Positions 29,646 to 41,543 are shown, numbered from the stretch's first letter. The stretch: 64,000 bases of DNA from Chlorops oryzae (GCA_020466095.1 CM035807.1:31080166-31144165), one strand, 5' to 3'. Notes: generated by a model not told the origin, from the sequence alone. Translations and numbers: made by a program.

Positions 29646-32600
29646 GCACTCTCAAGAAAGTGGGGGCTTTTTGAGGACTACTGGGCGCGTAATATATCGT
29701 ACTCACCCTTAGTGCCTCTCTACTGATCTGACACCGAAATTTGAATTGGTGGAATTTCTCCTAATAATAAAAATTAATCAGTTTTAGAAGCTCTATGTTA
29801 CACATGCGGTTGCGTAGAATATGTTACTTGGAAAAAATTAAGCTTGAGCGGGATAACTAAAGCAACCTTTCTCTAATCTATGATATGATTATCCTTTTAT
29901 TTTTTTTTTGGCAATAACTTTCGATAGTGAACTCAATGCCTCCTTCCAGCCGATGGACTTTATCCATCCGATTGCTTATATTCACTTTCATTGTCTATTG
30001 TATTACGCGAGGGCGAAAGTATCGTCTACTGTCTGCTCTAATCCAAGTGGACAGATCTCTCTTTCTTTGTTTCACTCTTTCATTCCAGCACTATTGAACT
30101 ACTGGCACGGTCTTGCTATGCCTTATCGTCTCGTCTCGTCTCTTCACGTCTCGTCTTCTCTCGTCTGGTGAAGTGTAAGTAGCCACTGTCAATACCTGCA
30201 TACCTGCGGTCGAAACGTTGCACTTACAATTGCAAATTTGGTTCATGCCACCATCAACGTACACATTCCCGTCTAGCTGTCTCTCCATCCCCCGGTCCGG
30301 CCGACTGCCAGCTGTCTGTCGCTCTGTCTGTCTCTCTGCATTCAATTTGAATAGCTAAATGCATGCTTGGCATTCGTTGCGCTTAAATGTAGCTCTAGGC
30401 CCTAAACGATTTAAATGAAAGGTGATGGCCATTGATTGAAGGCGGGTGTGCTGGCTTGTGGTGCCGGACAACGCACGTGATCTACGATGGTAGATGTTGG
30501 GTATGTTGTGCTGCTTTCATCGTTGTGGTTCATTTCACAAAATGTGTCAACAACTGCGTTATTAACGCGATTTGTGTCTTCTCCATCAACGTTGAATGAT
30601 TGAGGGGATTGACCATTTTACAGTCTAAGCTGGGCTTATCTACCGCTCGCCGCTGAATTGGAAATGGTCAAAAGGATCGTGGTCATTGTCCGCGGCCATT
30701 GAATGAGCTCATAAAGCAGCATCTTCAGGTATTGTTGGAACGCTTAAATAGGATTTCAATTGAACAATTGACCAGATTTGATAGATTGTCAAATTTAGCA
30801 TATGCTGGGGAAAAAGGTGAAAGTCTTTGCGGCTGCTGCTGCTCCTGCTGCTGCTGTGGGCGTTTGGATTTATACTATACTGGAGTGCAGCTGTCCCAAT
30901 TTATCGCAAGCAGATTGCCGCCTTTCTACGACAATCACTTTCATTCTTAATAGAATTCCGAAAGAACGATGAAGAAGAAGGAGAAAAAAAAACAGGAAAA
31001 AAAACCACTCGAGTCTATGCTAAAAAACGAAGGAATCTAATCGCCTCGTGTCATAGGCGCCCAAGTATCATATAACCTGGTAGCATTGCGCTCTAGAACA
31101 GAAGGCATATCCACCTTTATTTTTTGTAGGATCACCATAAAAAATTGTATAGCACGCGCGAAGGATTTTTTTCTTACCATATTTCGTTCTTTTTTTTTTT
31201 TCTTCATACTCGTATCAAAAGAAATAGAATAGAAAACTGCTGCTGCGTTCCACATTTTCTCGACCGCAAAAAAATTTCTTGAATTCTTTGCATAAAAAAC
31301 GCGATTTACACCTATTGTTATGCACTTTCATTCAGGTCGTCGTGGAGGTTTTTTCTTCAGGTTTTTTTTTTTTTTTTTAATGTGGTTGTGAGTATCTTGT
31401 TGAGCACAATCATTACTAGTTTTTTTTTTTCGAGAAAAAATCTTAATCACCCTCAAATTTAAAAAAAAATTTTTTTTTCGTCACATCTTTTGCGTACCGT
31501 CAGCAGCAGTTGTTGGGCTTGTTGAATGGAAGAAAATAAAAGCGAAAAAAAATTTGGTAAAAGTAGGACCGAAAAAAGTGAAAGGATCCTCACGTTTGTG
31601 TTTGCATGGATTATGTTGTCAAGTTGCGTCGATTTTATCGCGGAAACTCTCCTCTAGTTTTTTCTCTTTCTTTTTATTATTCGTTTTTTTTTTTTTTAAT
31701 AGGATTTCTTGATTACGTAGGGTCGGACACTGTCAGTTGCGTGAGGGTGCCTGTCGAAGTCTGTCTTCATGGAACCGCATGTTGAATGGCTTTGTGATGT
31801 GGTTTTGACACATGTGCTTGAATTTTTCTTTATTTCTTTTCGTCTATTTTGTGAGTGGAAGTTTTTTTTCTTATACACAAGAGAATGGACTTCCGTAAAA
31901 AATATGGGTGTCCCTTGTTTCTTTTTTGTTTTTTTTGTTTTTTGTTTTGTGCGTAGAACTTAGTTGACTCCTACAGCTTCAGTTCTGAACGGAAATGATT
32001 TGAAGTTTATAAAAACAAAAAAAGATAACAAATTTGGCAGGACATGTTGTCCAAACTTTTGCTTTACGTTCAAATAATTTTAAGACTGAGCAGCTGAGGT
32101 CTTGCATTAAAAACGCAGCCCCACAACAAAAAGAAAAAAAAAATAATTAAAGTGACTCAGAGGTTTCACTATGATTACCTACTATGTTGAATTCGAGCTC
32201 GCATAGTCCGATTTGGAAGTCTATGTAGGTCCATCGGGTCTCGGACTCGCCATAACTTCCAAAAGGAAATTGAGAGATCTCGGTTCGAATGTTTTTTCTG
32301 GTTATAGCTGAAAGAAGTATAGTGGGACCCCTTGGTCCGGCGCTTTGTTTTTTGTTTTGTGGGGCTATATAAAATCTTGCATATATTCTGCGAAAGTCCA
32401 AGATTTTAACTACGAATAAGAATTATTATGTTCCTATTGAATTATCCCAAGCCATTACTAACGTTGTCAATTTATTGACCTGTGAAAATCACATTAACTT
32501 AACCAGCTTTAACTTATTCCACTGTTGCAGTTTTTTAGGAAAATATTCCCCTGAATGTCTCGAAACAAGGCCAAAATTCCCTAAAATTTAATTTAAAATT

Positions 32601-32921
32601 TCCCTGATTAATTTTCTGCTTATAAACTCCACTAAAGATCGTAAATGTCTTACAATTTAGGGGAGATTCCCATAAACTGGCTACAGTGACTTATTTCAAC
32701 ATTCATTCCTGTGGGAACAGAAAATATTTAAATCCAGCACCCAAAAGTATGCATATAAAAGTTTTGAATAATTCTTATAGTAAGAAATCAGTTCACTCTT
32801 GTCCGTTTAAGAACATTTTTAGCCAGGACTTGTACTGATCTTCTAAATACTTCAATTGAGCTCCTTAAGTAGGTTAATACTTAAAATTACATTCAGGGCT
32901 CGGATTTTGTTGCATTTATAA
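29646..32921. other. long stretch without a recognised gene
   Basis: AT-rich to moderate composition with a CTCGT-type run (30121-30172), GTCT-rich DNA (about 30290-30340), a CTG run (30832-30857) and many T-runs (31180-31500, 31685-31700, 31920-31945). The Leu-rich frame at 30827-31075 is the CTG run in translation. No splice-bounded frame or RNA gene is recognisable. Confidence 0.5.
30832..30857. repeat. (CTG)n trinucleotide repeat
   Basis: Seven to eight CTG units with a CCTG interruption; CAG on the other strand. Confidence 0.9.
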
Positions 32922-33094
32922 ATTTAAAGCATACTTTATGGAGGAAATTTTTTTTCCAAATAACATAAAATTAAGATTCAAATCGATTTTTTACTTCAAC
33001 ATGAATTTTTTTGAATTTAGAAAAGCGGTTTGAAGTTCAACTTCGCAAAATGTTGGTAAGAAAATTTTTTTGCCCCATAAAGTATGCTTTAAAT
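32922..33094. mobile_element. 173-bp MITE with 20-bp perfect inverted ends
   Basis: ATTTAAAGCATACTTTATGG at the left is exactly inverted at the right (CCATAAAGTATGCTTTAAAT). The pairing continues imperfectly through AAATTTTTTT-type sequence. No clear target duplication and no coding potential. Confidence 0.7.
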
Positions 33095-33315
33095 GTCTGG
33101 ATAGTATGGAAACCCCGGATAGAGTGAACATCAGGGTGGTTAAAAACACAAGAACAGAGAATTATACAACTCGTCCCTTTGGTTTTTTTACTTTTCTCGA
33201 CGAGGCCGTTTAAAAATCCTTAGAATTTTTATTCAAAAATGTGAGCTTTTTTTTTAAAAAAAAATTTTTTTAATCTTACATTTGAGCTTGTGTACTGAAA
33301 ATTGCGCCTGGATAA

Positions 33316-33376
33316 TGTGTACAGCCTCCGTAACTTGAGCAAGCCTTGCAAAAATTACTTCACTCCATCCAGAGTG
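33316..33376 (+). repeat. dispersed repeat E, copy 1
   Basis: A TGTGTACAGCCTCCGTAAC ... AGCAAGCCTTGCAAAAATTA ... ACTCCATCCAGAGTG segment related to 48341-48403. Confidence 0.6.
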
Positions 33377-34610
33377 GACTGGATTTTCTGTTGCTTTCTA
33401 ATGGCTTTGGACAGCATTTTTTTTTTTGGTCTCTACTGGTGCCCTGTAATTACTTCAAAATATTAAAATCAATTGCTGACATTTTCCTTTGACTAAAATC
33501 GCACAATAATTCTGAGTTTATGTTAAATCACGACCTTCCTACATCTTCGTCTAATACATGAAAAGTGCTCTCAAAGCTCACCATTCCACTGACACACAAG
33601 CCAAAGAACCCTTCGACCCTTCCGAGGCACAAGAACGTGAACTGCATTCGCTTGGATGACAACGACAACAATGTTCCCCCCTCTGATGGTAGATACTAAT
33701 TTATGCTCTGCCTAGGCATTACAACATTGTAGTGTTTTCGTGTAATTTGTAAGTTTTCTAGTACAATATGTCTGTAAAAGTTATTAGGGCCGCAGCGTTA
33801 TTAGCAGCCAGCTGAGTACAGCATCACAAGGACGAATTTATCGTTTACATTCGGTTGAATTGTTGCAATGCTAAGAACAATAGCTGCAAGAACGGCCAAC
33901 CGACCGCCCGACCGAACGATGTTGCTGATGACGTTGATGTTGACGTTGACTGGTTGATAACGCTGAGAAGGGCAAGCATATTCGAAGGCGAGTACGTAAA
34001 AAATCGTATTGTATAAGGTTCCTAGGCACAGCCTTCCATGGCTCGCTCATCCATTGCATTCAGCTTAAAGTAGAGGAAGAAAAAAAAATGGAGGGAATCT
34101 CAGCAATAAGCACGAACGAACAGCCGAACCGAAATGCCATTTTATATCAGCGCTTCGGCAGGAAATCGTTGAGCACGCTTCGTAATGGCTGTGAAAACTC
34201 CTGTTCGCCTAGTCCCAGTAGCTTGAACGGTTCTTTTTCACGCTGAATTTCATACGCCATTTTCAAACTTGCACGACTTCAAAGCGACAAAGCGTAATAT
34301 CCCCACGTGCGAACAGTCCGCGTGCATTCCATCGGAATGACTAACAAAACTATGGACGAACCTCATCAGAGCATTGATAATGCGGTGTACTGAAACGCTC
34401 CACATCGTATCAAAGCATTCGGCTGGGGCCGAATATTTTACGAGAATGCGCACAGTAATTCTTATCAGTGCCGTACTTGTAATAGGTGCTCATCGTTTCC
34501 AAGAAAGTCGTGGGTGAGCGCGCCCTAAAGTATGCAAAGGAATTCTTTGTTCTTTTTTTTTGTCCCCAAAAGACTGATACTAGCACTTCCCACTTCCGAT
34601 TTGTGTGTAT

Positions 34611-34613
34611 GTG

Positions 34614-34638
<25 letters not shown>
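34611..34638. repeat. (GT)n dinucleotide repeat
   Basis: About 12 units, GTGTGTG then GTGGGTGG. Confidence 0.95.
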
Positions 34639-34646
<8 letters not shown>

Positions 34647-35659
34647 CATTCGACGGAGGACCTCTTTAGCTATTTATTGCGCATGTCACAGTTCTTTCGC
34701 ACTGAATGTCCTTTAAGGGGCATACATTCTAGCTACATTCAAACGAAGGCAACATTTATGCATTCGTTGGAAATTTTTTTGTATGCTGTTCGCTTTTCTT
34801 CGTTCCTGTTAAAAATCGACGTCGGTGAGTTGACTGTTTTCACATTAAAATCCAAAATTTATTACTCTTCTGACAAACAACACTTTTGACGTGGGCAATA
34901 ATTTTTTATTTATTTTTCTTTTTAACTGGCGGCATAGCTCAAAAGTGCTTGGCTTTTTCGAGTAAAATAGAAAAATGACAAAAGAAATGAACCTTTTTTA
35001 CCGCTTGAGGTATTTCGTGCATTCGGGTATGTTTAAAAGGCATTTCTAACCCAAAGCTTTTGCCTAAAATTTCTATTCAAATATCTTTTGAACAGGCTCT
35101 AAGGATTCACTACCAAATGGATAAAATTCTTTTGAATATTTGCAACTCTCAACGAAGCGCGAAGGATACATAAAGCTGTTCATTCATTCAGGTTTGATGA
35201 CCGCGCCAAAGCATTCTTTCACAAACTTCACTGCCTTGCTGCCTGCGCTTTGCTGCTTTCCTGACAAAGTGTGACGAAAATGGAATATTTTCTAATACAT
35301 GTTTTAGAATAATGTCCTGGAATTTATTTAGAATACGATCTAAAATTCAATGTGGAGCGACTTTTTCTGGCCGAGCATTTGTGAAATTTACTCTACTGAT
35401 AAGTAGCACCATTTGTGAAAGGACATGGAGTCCTTTAGTGGAGAAATGAATGTGAGTGGTTTGAAGATTTGCCATATTGCAGGGTATTTTTTGCTTACAC
35501 GGAAAATACTTTGGTGTATTTTGAGCGGGAAAAGAACTTCTGATTGTTGTGTTAATATAAAGTAAGCATACACTGGAAAAAAAATTTATGAGAAACTCAA
35601 CAAAAAAGTTTAACTTTATTAAAGTAAAATATTTTATTCACAATTTTATTGGGTTTGAA

Positions 35660-36010
35660 GAAGATCTGGCTGTACTCCTGTCTGCAAATCTGTCCTCCCT
35701 ACTTGTCTGCCTGTTTGTCCGTATGTCCTGTCTGGTCGTCGGTCTGGTCTGGCTGTCTGTCTGCCTTGCTTGGCTGTCTGTATACAGTTTTCTTATCGAA
35801 GGAGTTGAGCTATCTTGATGAAATTTATTATGCGTAATGGCCGAATCAGAAGTAAGTCTAAGTTTCAGAATGGGCTTGTTAGGACAATTTTTGGGGGTAC
35901 CTGCAGCAGTAGTACGTTCTGTTATGAAAATCATAAGAAACTCAAATTAATTAGATTTTTTTAATGAAATTTAAATTTGAGCAAACATACTTAAAGTCAA
36001 TTAATGTAAT
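35660..36010 (-). mobile_element. old Helentron B copy (B5), 3' part, reverse
   Basis: Strongly diverged. On the minus strand it shows GGTACCCCCAAAAATTGTCC, a TCAACTCCTTCGATAAGAAA segment, TGTATACAGACAG and a decayed GACA/GTCT tract. It continues at 36521 on the other side of the solo LTR. Confidence 0.7.
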
Positions 36011-36520
36011 TGCCCGTTTTTGCCGCTGTCGCTACGCAGCTAAATCCCACCAGCGGCGAAAAAACGGGAAAAAGGAGGGCAGCACTTCGAGCCCAGCTGC
36101 TCGGCCCTTTTCCCGCCGGGCTTGACTGGCAACACCGGTCGGGTTTAAATTGATTCAAATCGAACTGTGAAACGAACAACACGTCCCCGATTTTCCCTAA
36201 ACGTTCCGCAATTAAAATTTCGTTAAGTGAAGTGCATTGTGAAGTGCGGGCCGCGTTCGTGACACCTTTTTTTTTTTACTTATTAAATATATAAATTCGC
36301 CAAGGGACACTTTTAAAACCCACGACATCAACAACCACAGCAGCAACAACAACAGAACCAACAACAGCAACCACAGCAGCATCAGAATTCGTCAATCGAT
36401 CCGTCCGACGTCGCCGTCATCCCAGGTACGTGATTTATTAGTGCTTTCATTTGATCTAAAAGAGAATTCCCTTTGCCCCATTTGGGTCGCAAGACCATTA
36501 ATTCCTCACGGACACAAACA
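36011..36520. mobile_element. probable solo LTR, 510 bp, with exon-like interior
   Basis: Starts TGCCCG and ends CAAACA, flanked by the 5-bp direct repeat GTAAT (36006-36010 and 36521-36525). It interrupts Helentron B5 cleanly: the two B5 halves join base for base once this piece and one GTAAT are removed. TG...CA ends with a 5-bp target duplication are typical of LTR retrotransposons, and recombination between two LTRs leaves a solo copy. Inside are a GC-rich hairpin (36013-36068), a TATA-like AAATATATAAATT (about 36287), a CAG/CAA-rich run (36329-36387) and a donor-like CAG/GTACGTGA at 36425. The family is unknown. It could instead be another class of insertion with a captured exon. Confidence 0.6.
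36013..36068. repeat. GC-rich hairpin at the left end of the solo LTR
   Basis: CCCGTTTTTGCCGCTG (36013-36028) pairs with CAGCGGCGAAAAAACGGG (36051-36068), a 16-bp stem with a two-base bulge and a 22-base loop. Confidence 0.8.
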
Positions 36521-36977
36521 GTAATTTCCCAATATGGGAAAATTGGGTGTGGACGATATGAGTTTTTCAAAAATTGTCTCTAACACTTGAAATTCAAATG
36601 GGACACCCTATAGCTACATTTTTCTAAGCGGTTTAATATTGAGGGTACTTCCTGTACAAGGGTCTGTTCAAAAAATCGCAAAAATTGCTATAAAAAATTT
36701 TCAAGATGTTTCGATGAAATTTGGAATATGAGCTTATACATATATATTTAAGCTTATATTTAAATTTAGCAAAATCGAAAAAGTAGGTGTGGCAATTAGG
36801 TGGTGTTTACAAAGTATTTGCATAGCATAAGTCGGAATATGAGGCTCCTTTATGGTCTTCAAAATCTCCGAAACACTTTGTCTTTTCATCTTGGTCTTAC
36901 GACCTGTTTTAAAAAATATTCAATTGTAATCGGTTTCGGGTATTGGACTGGCAGGATCGCCAGACTATAACTTTTTT
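36521..36977 (-). mobile_element. old Helentron B copy (B5), 5' part, reverse
   Basis: On the minus strand from 36977: GTTATAGTCTGGCGATCCTG (decayed palindrome), CCAATACCCGAAAC, a GGAGCCTCATATTCCGACTT segment, GCCACACCTACTTTTTCGAT, GACCCTTGTACAGGAAGTAC and TCCCATTTGAATTTCAAGTG. These match the 5' half of 55528 in order. Confidence 0.75.
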
Positions 36978-39658
36978 ATATTAATTTATTGTTTGTATAT
37001 TCTCGAATCTTAAGTGCTTATAATTTTCTTACGGTCTTTATTAAATTTTCTGTAATTTTTAACAGTGTACAAAATTACTCGGCTTTAAGTTATGAGCTGA
37101 AACAAAATGCTTGATTTCCTTAAACTAAAATAAATTTTTCCTCAGTATTTATTCTTTAAATTTCAGTTTCAAAATCATGTTTATTATATAAAATAATACT
37201 TATAAAACAGAAAAAAATTCCTTCTCACAAGGATATTTGAGCTTCTATGTATTCCGCATGCAGTATCCCTCAACATGTCAAAGCCATAAATATGTTCTTT
37301 TTTAAAATCTAGATTCCTTTCTATCAAAGCTAGAGAGCCTCCATTTTAACTCACAATGCTTGAAGTAGAAAACTTATTCCAGTTTTTGAAAACACTTTCT
37401 GTTTCTGCTTCCTGCCGGGACAAATTTTAAGAAACCACACACACGCACACATGGAAAACTTCCAAACGCCATGTTCGAACGATTTACCACCAAATTGTGC
37501 ATAAACTTTTACGAGCTGGTTAGAAATCTCCTTAAAAGCAACAAGAATTGGTACAACAATGCCACACACTCGCACACACGTGCACACGAACAATTCTGAG
37601 TCGCTTCGCATGAGGCCGCTTTGTGCGCGCCTGTTAGCCTGGTAGAATGAGCGAAAAGATTGATGACTTGACGTTTTAATGATGTGTCAAAAGCCTATAA
37701 AAAAAAAGCATCTCTCCATTCGCAAGCGATAGCAACAAAAGAAATACACAAAAGAAAAACCCTCTGACCGAACATGTGTGAGCATGTTTGCGCAGTTAAG
37801 GAACTTTAAACATGGACGACGACTACGAAGAAAAACAAAAAAAAAAAAAAACAATCAAAACAAAAACTTTTTCGTTATTTTTCTTTCGTTCCGTTCTTTC
37901 ATTACGATTTTTTGGGGGTCATGCTTACATGAACACGTGAGACCAACAGAAGTAGCTGCTTGCCTGCTATTGAAAATCCAGAGACATTTTTTTGTGTTTG
38001 CAGGCTCTATCGAAAAGAATTTTGTGTGCATTTGAATTGAGAGATTTTTAAGCCAAAAGAACAAAGGATATTTCAATTTTTATATATTTTTATCATATTG
38101 TTTCCATTTTCTTTTTTGTTTTCTCTCTTCTTGTTCAATAAGGATAAAAGAACAAGAAAACAACAAACACACACACACCCACCACACACACACACACAAA
38201 CGGATGCGGCCATTACAAAGATAAATATTTTTCAAACTTTTAGTTAGAATTGGAGCAGTCGCGTTATCGTTGCTGTCTCGGCTGCATTCCTGTTAGTCGG
38301 AAGCCTGCAATTGAGCCTTTAAGACGCCATTTTGTGACGCCATTTTGGAGAAATGCATGTTTGGAGCCCAAAGCCTCAGAAATGCTTTCAAATTTTCTTG
38401 TCGCAATTTTTGTTCGTTTTTAAATAAATGTCTCGAGAGATTTCCGACTTTAAAATCACCTACGGATATTCTTGTGCAATGTCAAAGGATCAAGGAAGAA
38501 GGGAGCTTTTGGTTTTTTTGCTATGCTTCACACCTGGTTTTCATGTGACACTCATCAGAGCATAGAAACAGGTTGTGGTTGTAGGCTCCACTTGGGCGTC
38601 AGGCTGCTACATTTGCTGTGCTACTGCTAAAAAGCGTTCAAAATTTAGGGGGAGCCTTATCTCTGGGGACATCTTAGCGAGTCTAAAAAAAAAAAAAAAA
38701 AAATTAACCACTAACGATTTCTAAGCCACAACCCAACTACACTCCCCAGGCATTGTTATTCAAAGTAATCAAATATCCTGTCGGCCGCCCACCCATAGGT
38801 ATTATTCAATTGAATTCACTAAAAAAAAAAATTTTTTTCTTCTTCCTTTATTCAAACGAATGCACAAAAAGTTATCGAACGACCGCCCGAGAGCATTACG
38901 AAATTCCGCTAGTGTTCGAATGCGGAACTGACATATTTTCCTGTACCAGGCGCACACGTCATTCCACAGGCAAAAGCGGAAGTAAGCTATTTAAAAATAA
39001 CTTCCGTGTCGTGCCGTTCCGCGCCACATGCGGCCAAATTTTTGTCTCTATAACAGAATCGGATTATTAAAAAAAAAGGTGGAAAAATAAAACCGAATAC
39101 CAAAACAAAAACCAGAGCCCAAACGATCCCCAAAGGACAAAATGCAATCGAAGACGATTCTTTGCTGCGATTTACCATCGCCCAGTTATGTAAATAAGTG
39201 GAAGGAGGCCGCGGTTGGGCGCGCTAGTGCCCCATCAAAAAGGACGCGTGTTCGTTCGTTGGATCGAAGCACATTTGTAAATCGCTGTGGGCCGAGAAAT
39301 AAAAGTTCGTGGATGGCGTGTGTCTGTGTGCGAAATAAAAGCGAGAATATAACATGATTTTCTGCTTCCCTGTTAATGATACTTTTACTGAGCAAAGTTT
39401 TCCCCACTGAAAGTGGCATCCAAAGAATAGTTATCAAATATATATACCTATATTTTAACTGTTATTTTTATGTGTTGCTTGGAAAAGCCATCAATTCAAA
39501 AAGGAGTCCAAAGTTCGACTTGTGCAAAGGGAAAATTTTCGGTTAATGGAGCTTTTAGATGGAGTTTTGTGGAAAGAAATCTTTTGTTATATGTAATTAT
39601 TTATGTAAGAAAGTTTAGCTCCTAGTAAGTGAATATAGATGCTCTTAAAAAGCATGCC
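36978..39658. other. long stretch without a recognised gene
   Basis: Holds a CA-rich run (38164-38200), a double GACGCCATTTTG (38323-38347) and A-runs (37839-37852, 38681-38702). The 71-codon + frame at 39142-39357 has a fair start context (ACAAAATG), but no homology that I can name, and is not called. Confidence 0.5.
38323..38347. promoter_or_regulatory. tandem GACGCCATTTTG, possible Pho/YY1-type sites
   Basis: Two exact 12-bp copies one base apart, each with the GCCAT(TTT) core of Pho/YY1 sites. It may be chance or a small duplication. No other elements of a Polycomb response element are clear next to it. Confidence 0.25.
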
Positions 39659-39666
39659 GTATGAGT

Positions 39667-40733
39667 AACGTTACCATCTCGCTTCTGCAAAAAAAACGGA
39701 CAAATGTTACAAACAATTTTATTTCGCTGTACGCTAAATTGAAAAAAAAATGTACCAAAAACGGACACATTTATAAGTATATATACAGTGTATATTATAC
39801 ACACAAAAATCCATTATTTCAGTTCAAACAAATTGAATTCTTCGGACACAGAACTAACAATTGTGAGAATTCCAAAAACAACTAAGCATTTAAGTTTTGA
39901 GAGTGCAAATCAACAGTAAAAAACAATTATTCTTCATCAAAATCTATAGCGTCACAACAAGCCAATTTAAATCAAACTTGTCAATGTTCCATTTTACATT
40001 ATGGCAACTATTGACTTTTATGGTAGTAAACTTTCCCAGCTTTTAGAATATGACCCGAATATGATTCCAAATGAGTCTACTAAATGAAAAATTTTGTCCT
40101 TACTGCCGAAATAAAATTCAATTTAAACAAAACTATAGATTTTTTCGAAAAAACCTTTCAAATTTTCATTTTAAAGTGAAAGCTTTTTAAAGCTCGGGTC
40201 ATATTCTAAATGCTGGGAAAGTTTTCTACCATAAAAGTCCAAATTGAAATGAATTCACTTAGATTTTCATGCTTCCTTACAGTAATAATGAATGTAAACA
40301 CATATTTTCCATGAAACCCAAAAGCAATATTTTTAGGTTGATTTGCGCGAGCTAGGAATTCATTTTAGACCTTAGGTTTGTAGGCAAAATTTTCTTAGAA
40401 TTTCATCTAGTTTACGTTTCTGCTATTCGCTTTTTCGAAAGAAAAAAATCGACCCATCCTGATGTAGAGATCCTACCCCTCCGCGCTTCTTCTCGCCCAT
40501 AAACCGAAAACTTGCCGGCAATAGTTGCCCTAATGTAAAAGGGCACAATGGTACTCGTCGTTTGTCGGATCTTGAAAATTTTGAATTCAAAATATGATGG
40601 GCTGTGGGCATATTTCAAAAAAAAAAGTACAATGGCATGACAAATCATGATTTCAAATATGTTCGCATGACCGCTGTATCGGCTTAGAAAAAACGGACTG
40701 TCCAGCGAAAAAACGGACATATGGTATGGTTAC
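39667..40733. mobile_element. candidate hAT-like element with 8-bp target duplication
   Basis: GTATGAGT flanks it on both sides exactly (39659-39666 and 40734-40741). Near the left end is GTTACCAT (39670), and the right end is ATGGTTAC (40726-40733), an inverse with one mismatch. Copies of AAAACGGACA sit near both ends (about 39690, 39756, 40691 and 40711) as subterminal repeats. No transposase is readable; the reverse frame 40412-40720 has no recognised domain. The terminal inverted repeat is short and imperfect, so the call is tentative. Confidence 0.45.
40011..40241. mobile_element. nested element with ~48-bp terminal inverted repeats
   Basis: The left GACTTTTATGGTAGTAAACT plus TTCCCAGCTTTTAGAATATG and ACCCGA is inverted at 40194-40240 with about three differences. 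Interior ~130 bp, AT-rich. It lies within the candidate hAT-like element. Confidence 0.75.
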
Positions 40734-40789
40734 GTATGAGTGATGTCTTTTTCCACCATATTTCGCATATTTTTACTAGATATTGGTGG

Positions 40790-41100
40790 ACACACTTTTT
40801 AGTAAATACCTCAAAATGCTACGATTTGATTTTGATAGGTACAAATGTTTATTAGTCAAAGGAAACACTTAAAGGTTATTTTTAAAAATTGCCAAAAAGT
40901 GACGCAAGACCGGATATACATTGAAAAAAAAAATGTTTAAATTTTTGTTTATTTTTTGTGGAAAATTTTTTCTCAGTGTAAAATTTAGACAAAATTTTTT
41001 CTCTTTTTGATTTATAAGCTATCAATCGCCATTTGTTTCACCTTTCTTTATTAAAAAGTTTTTGAGATATAAGATTTTGAAAGAGGTCTTCAAAAATTGA
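40790..41100 (+). repeat. dispersed repeat family F, copy 2
   Basis: Counterpart of 4990-5340: ATTTGATTTTGATA, TTTTCTCAGTGTAAAAT, GATTTATAAGCTATCAATCG, CCATTTGTTTCACCTTTC and TTTTTGAGATAT in the same order. Confidence 0.6.
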
Positions 41101-41412
41101 ATTTTCCAAGGGAACTTGAAGGACACTGCGTAAAAGTAACCTTAAAAGCAGTTTCTTAAATGTTTTAGGTAGTACCTATCCAAAACAACAAAACTTTAAT
41201 TTAAGATCATTTTCAGGGGGATCGATTGCTTTCTTGAGCTGACAGGACCGTTTTTTTTTTTTTTTGTTTCCTGGCTGGAGAAAGAAATGAAGAAGAATTT
41301 AATAGAATTTATTTAAATCATAATCCTGGAAGGATTTAAAGGAAAATAATAATAAATAGAATTAAATAAATTGAAATTGAATTGAAAATTATGACATCGT
41401 TATTGGGAATTT
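41101..41412. other. unassigned AT-rich DNA
   Basis: T-run at 41250-41265 and an AATTGAATTGAAA-like stretch. No gene. Confidence 0.5.
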
Positions 41413-41543
41413 CGACGGCCTCTGTGTCGTAGTTGGATGCCAATTTACAAAAGTTAGAGGCCCTGGGTTCGACTCCCAGCTGAGGTCGTGAATGTTTGTG
41501 TATTACCCTTAATGGTGGCAGTCACATTAACCTAACCTAACCT
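41413..41543 (+). mobile_element. tRNA-derived SINE, family S2, short form
   Basis: tRNA-like head with an A-box-like TGTCGTAGTTGG (41425-41436) and a perfect B box, GGTTCGACTCC (41466-41476), so the Pol III promoter is intact. After AGGTCGTGAATGTTTGTGT it jumps to CCCTTAATGGTGGCAGTCAC and a CCTAACCTAACCT tail. Compared with the copy at 20101, about 80-90 bp of the middle are missing. Confidence 0.75.

Larger units (their letters stand above)
33095..35659. other. unassigned DNA with microsatellites
   Basis: Contains a repeat E piece (33316-33376), a GTTGAT/GACGTT-type run (33918-33960) and a GT run (34611-34638). No gene recognised. Confidence 0.5.

Noticed and set aside
30827..31075. Leu-rich secreted or membrane protein
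   Set aside because: The apparent signal sequence is a CTG run; the remainder is Lys/Glu-rich low complexity.
36180..36425. First exon of a polyglutamine gene
   Set aside because: No ATG in any frame, a stop just upstream of the Gln frame, and the segment lies in a TG...CA insertion with target duplications.
39142..39357. 71-codon + frame with a fair start context
   Set aside because: No homology that I can name, no splice or promoter evidence, and one frame of this length is expected by chance.
41525..41543. Telomere-like CCTAA repeats
   Set aside because: Only two or three units, forming the tail of a SINE.
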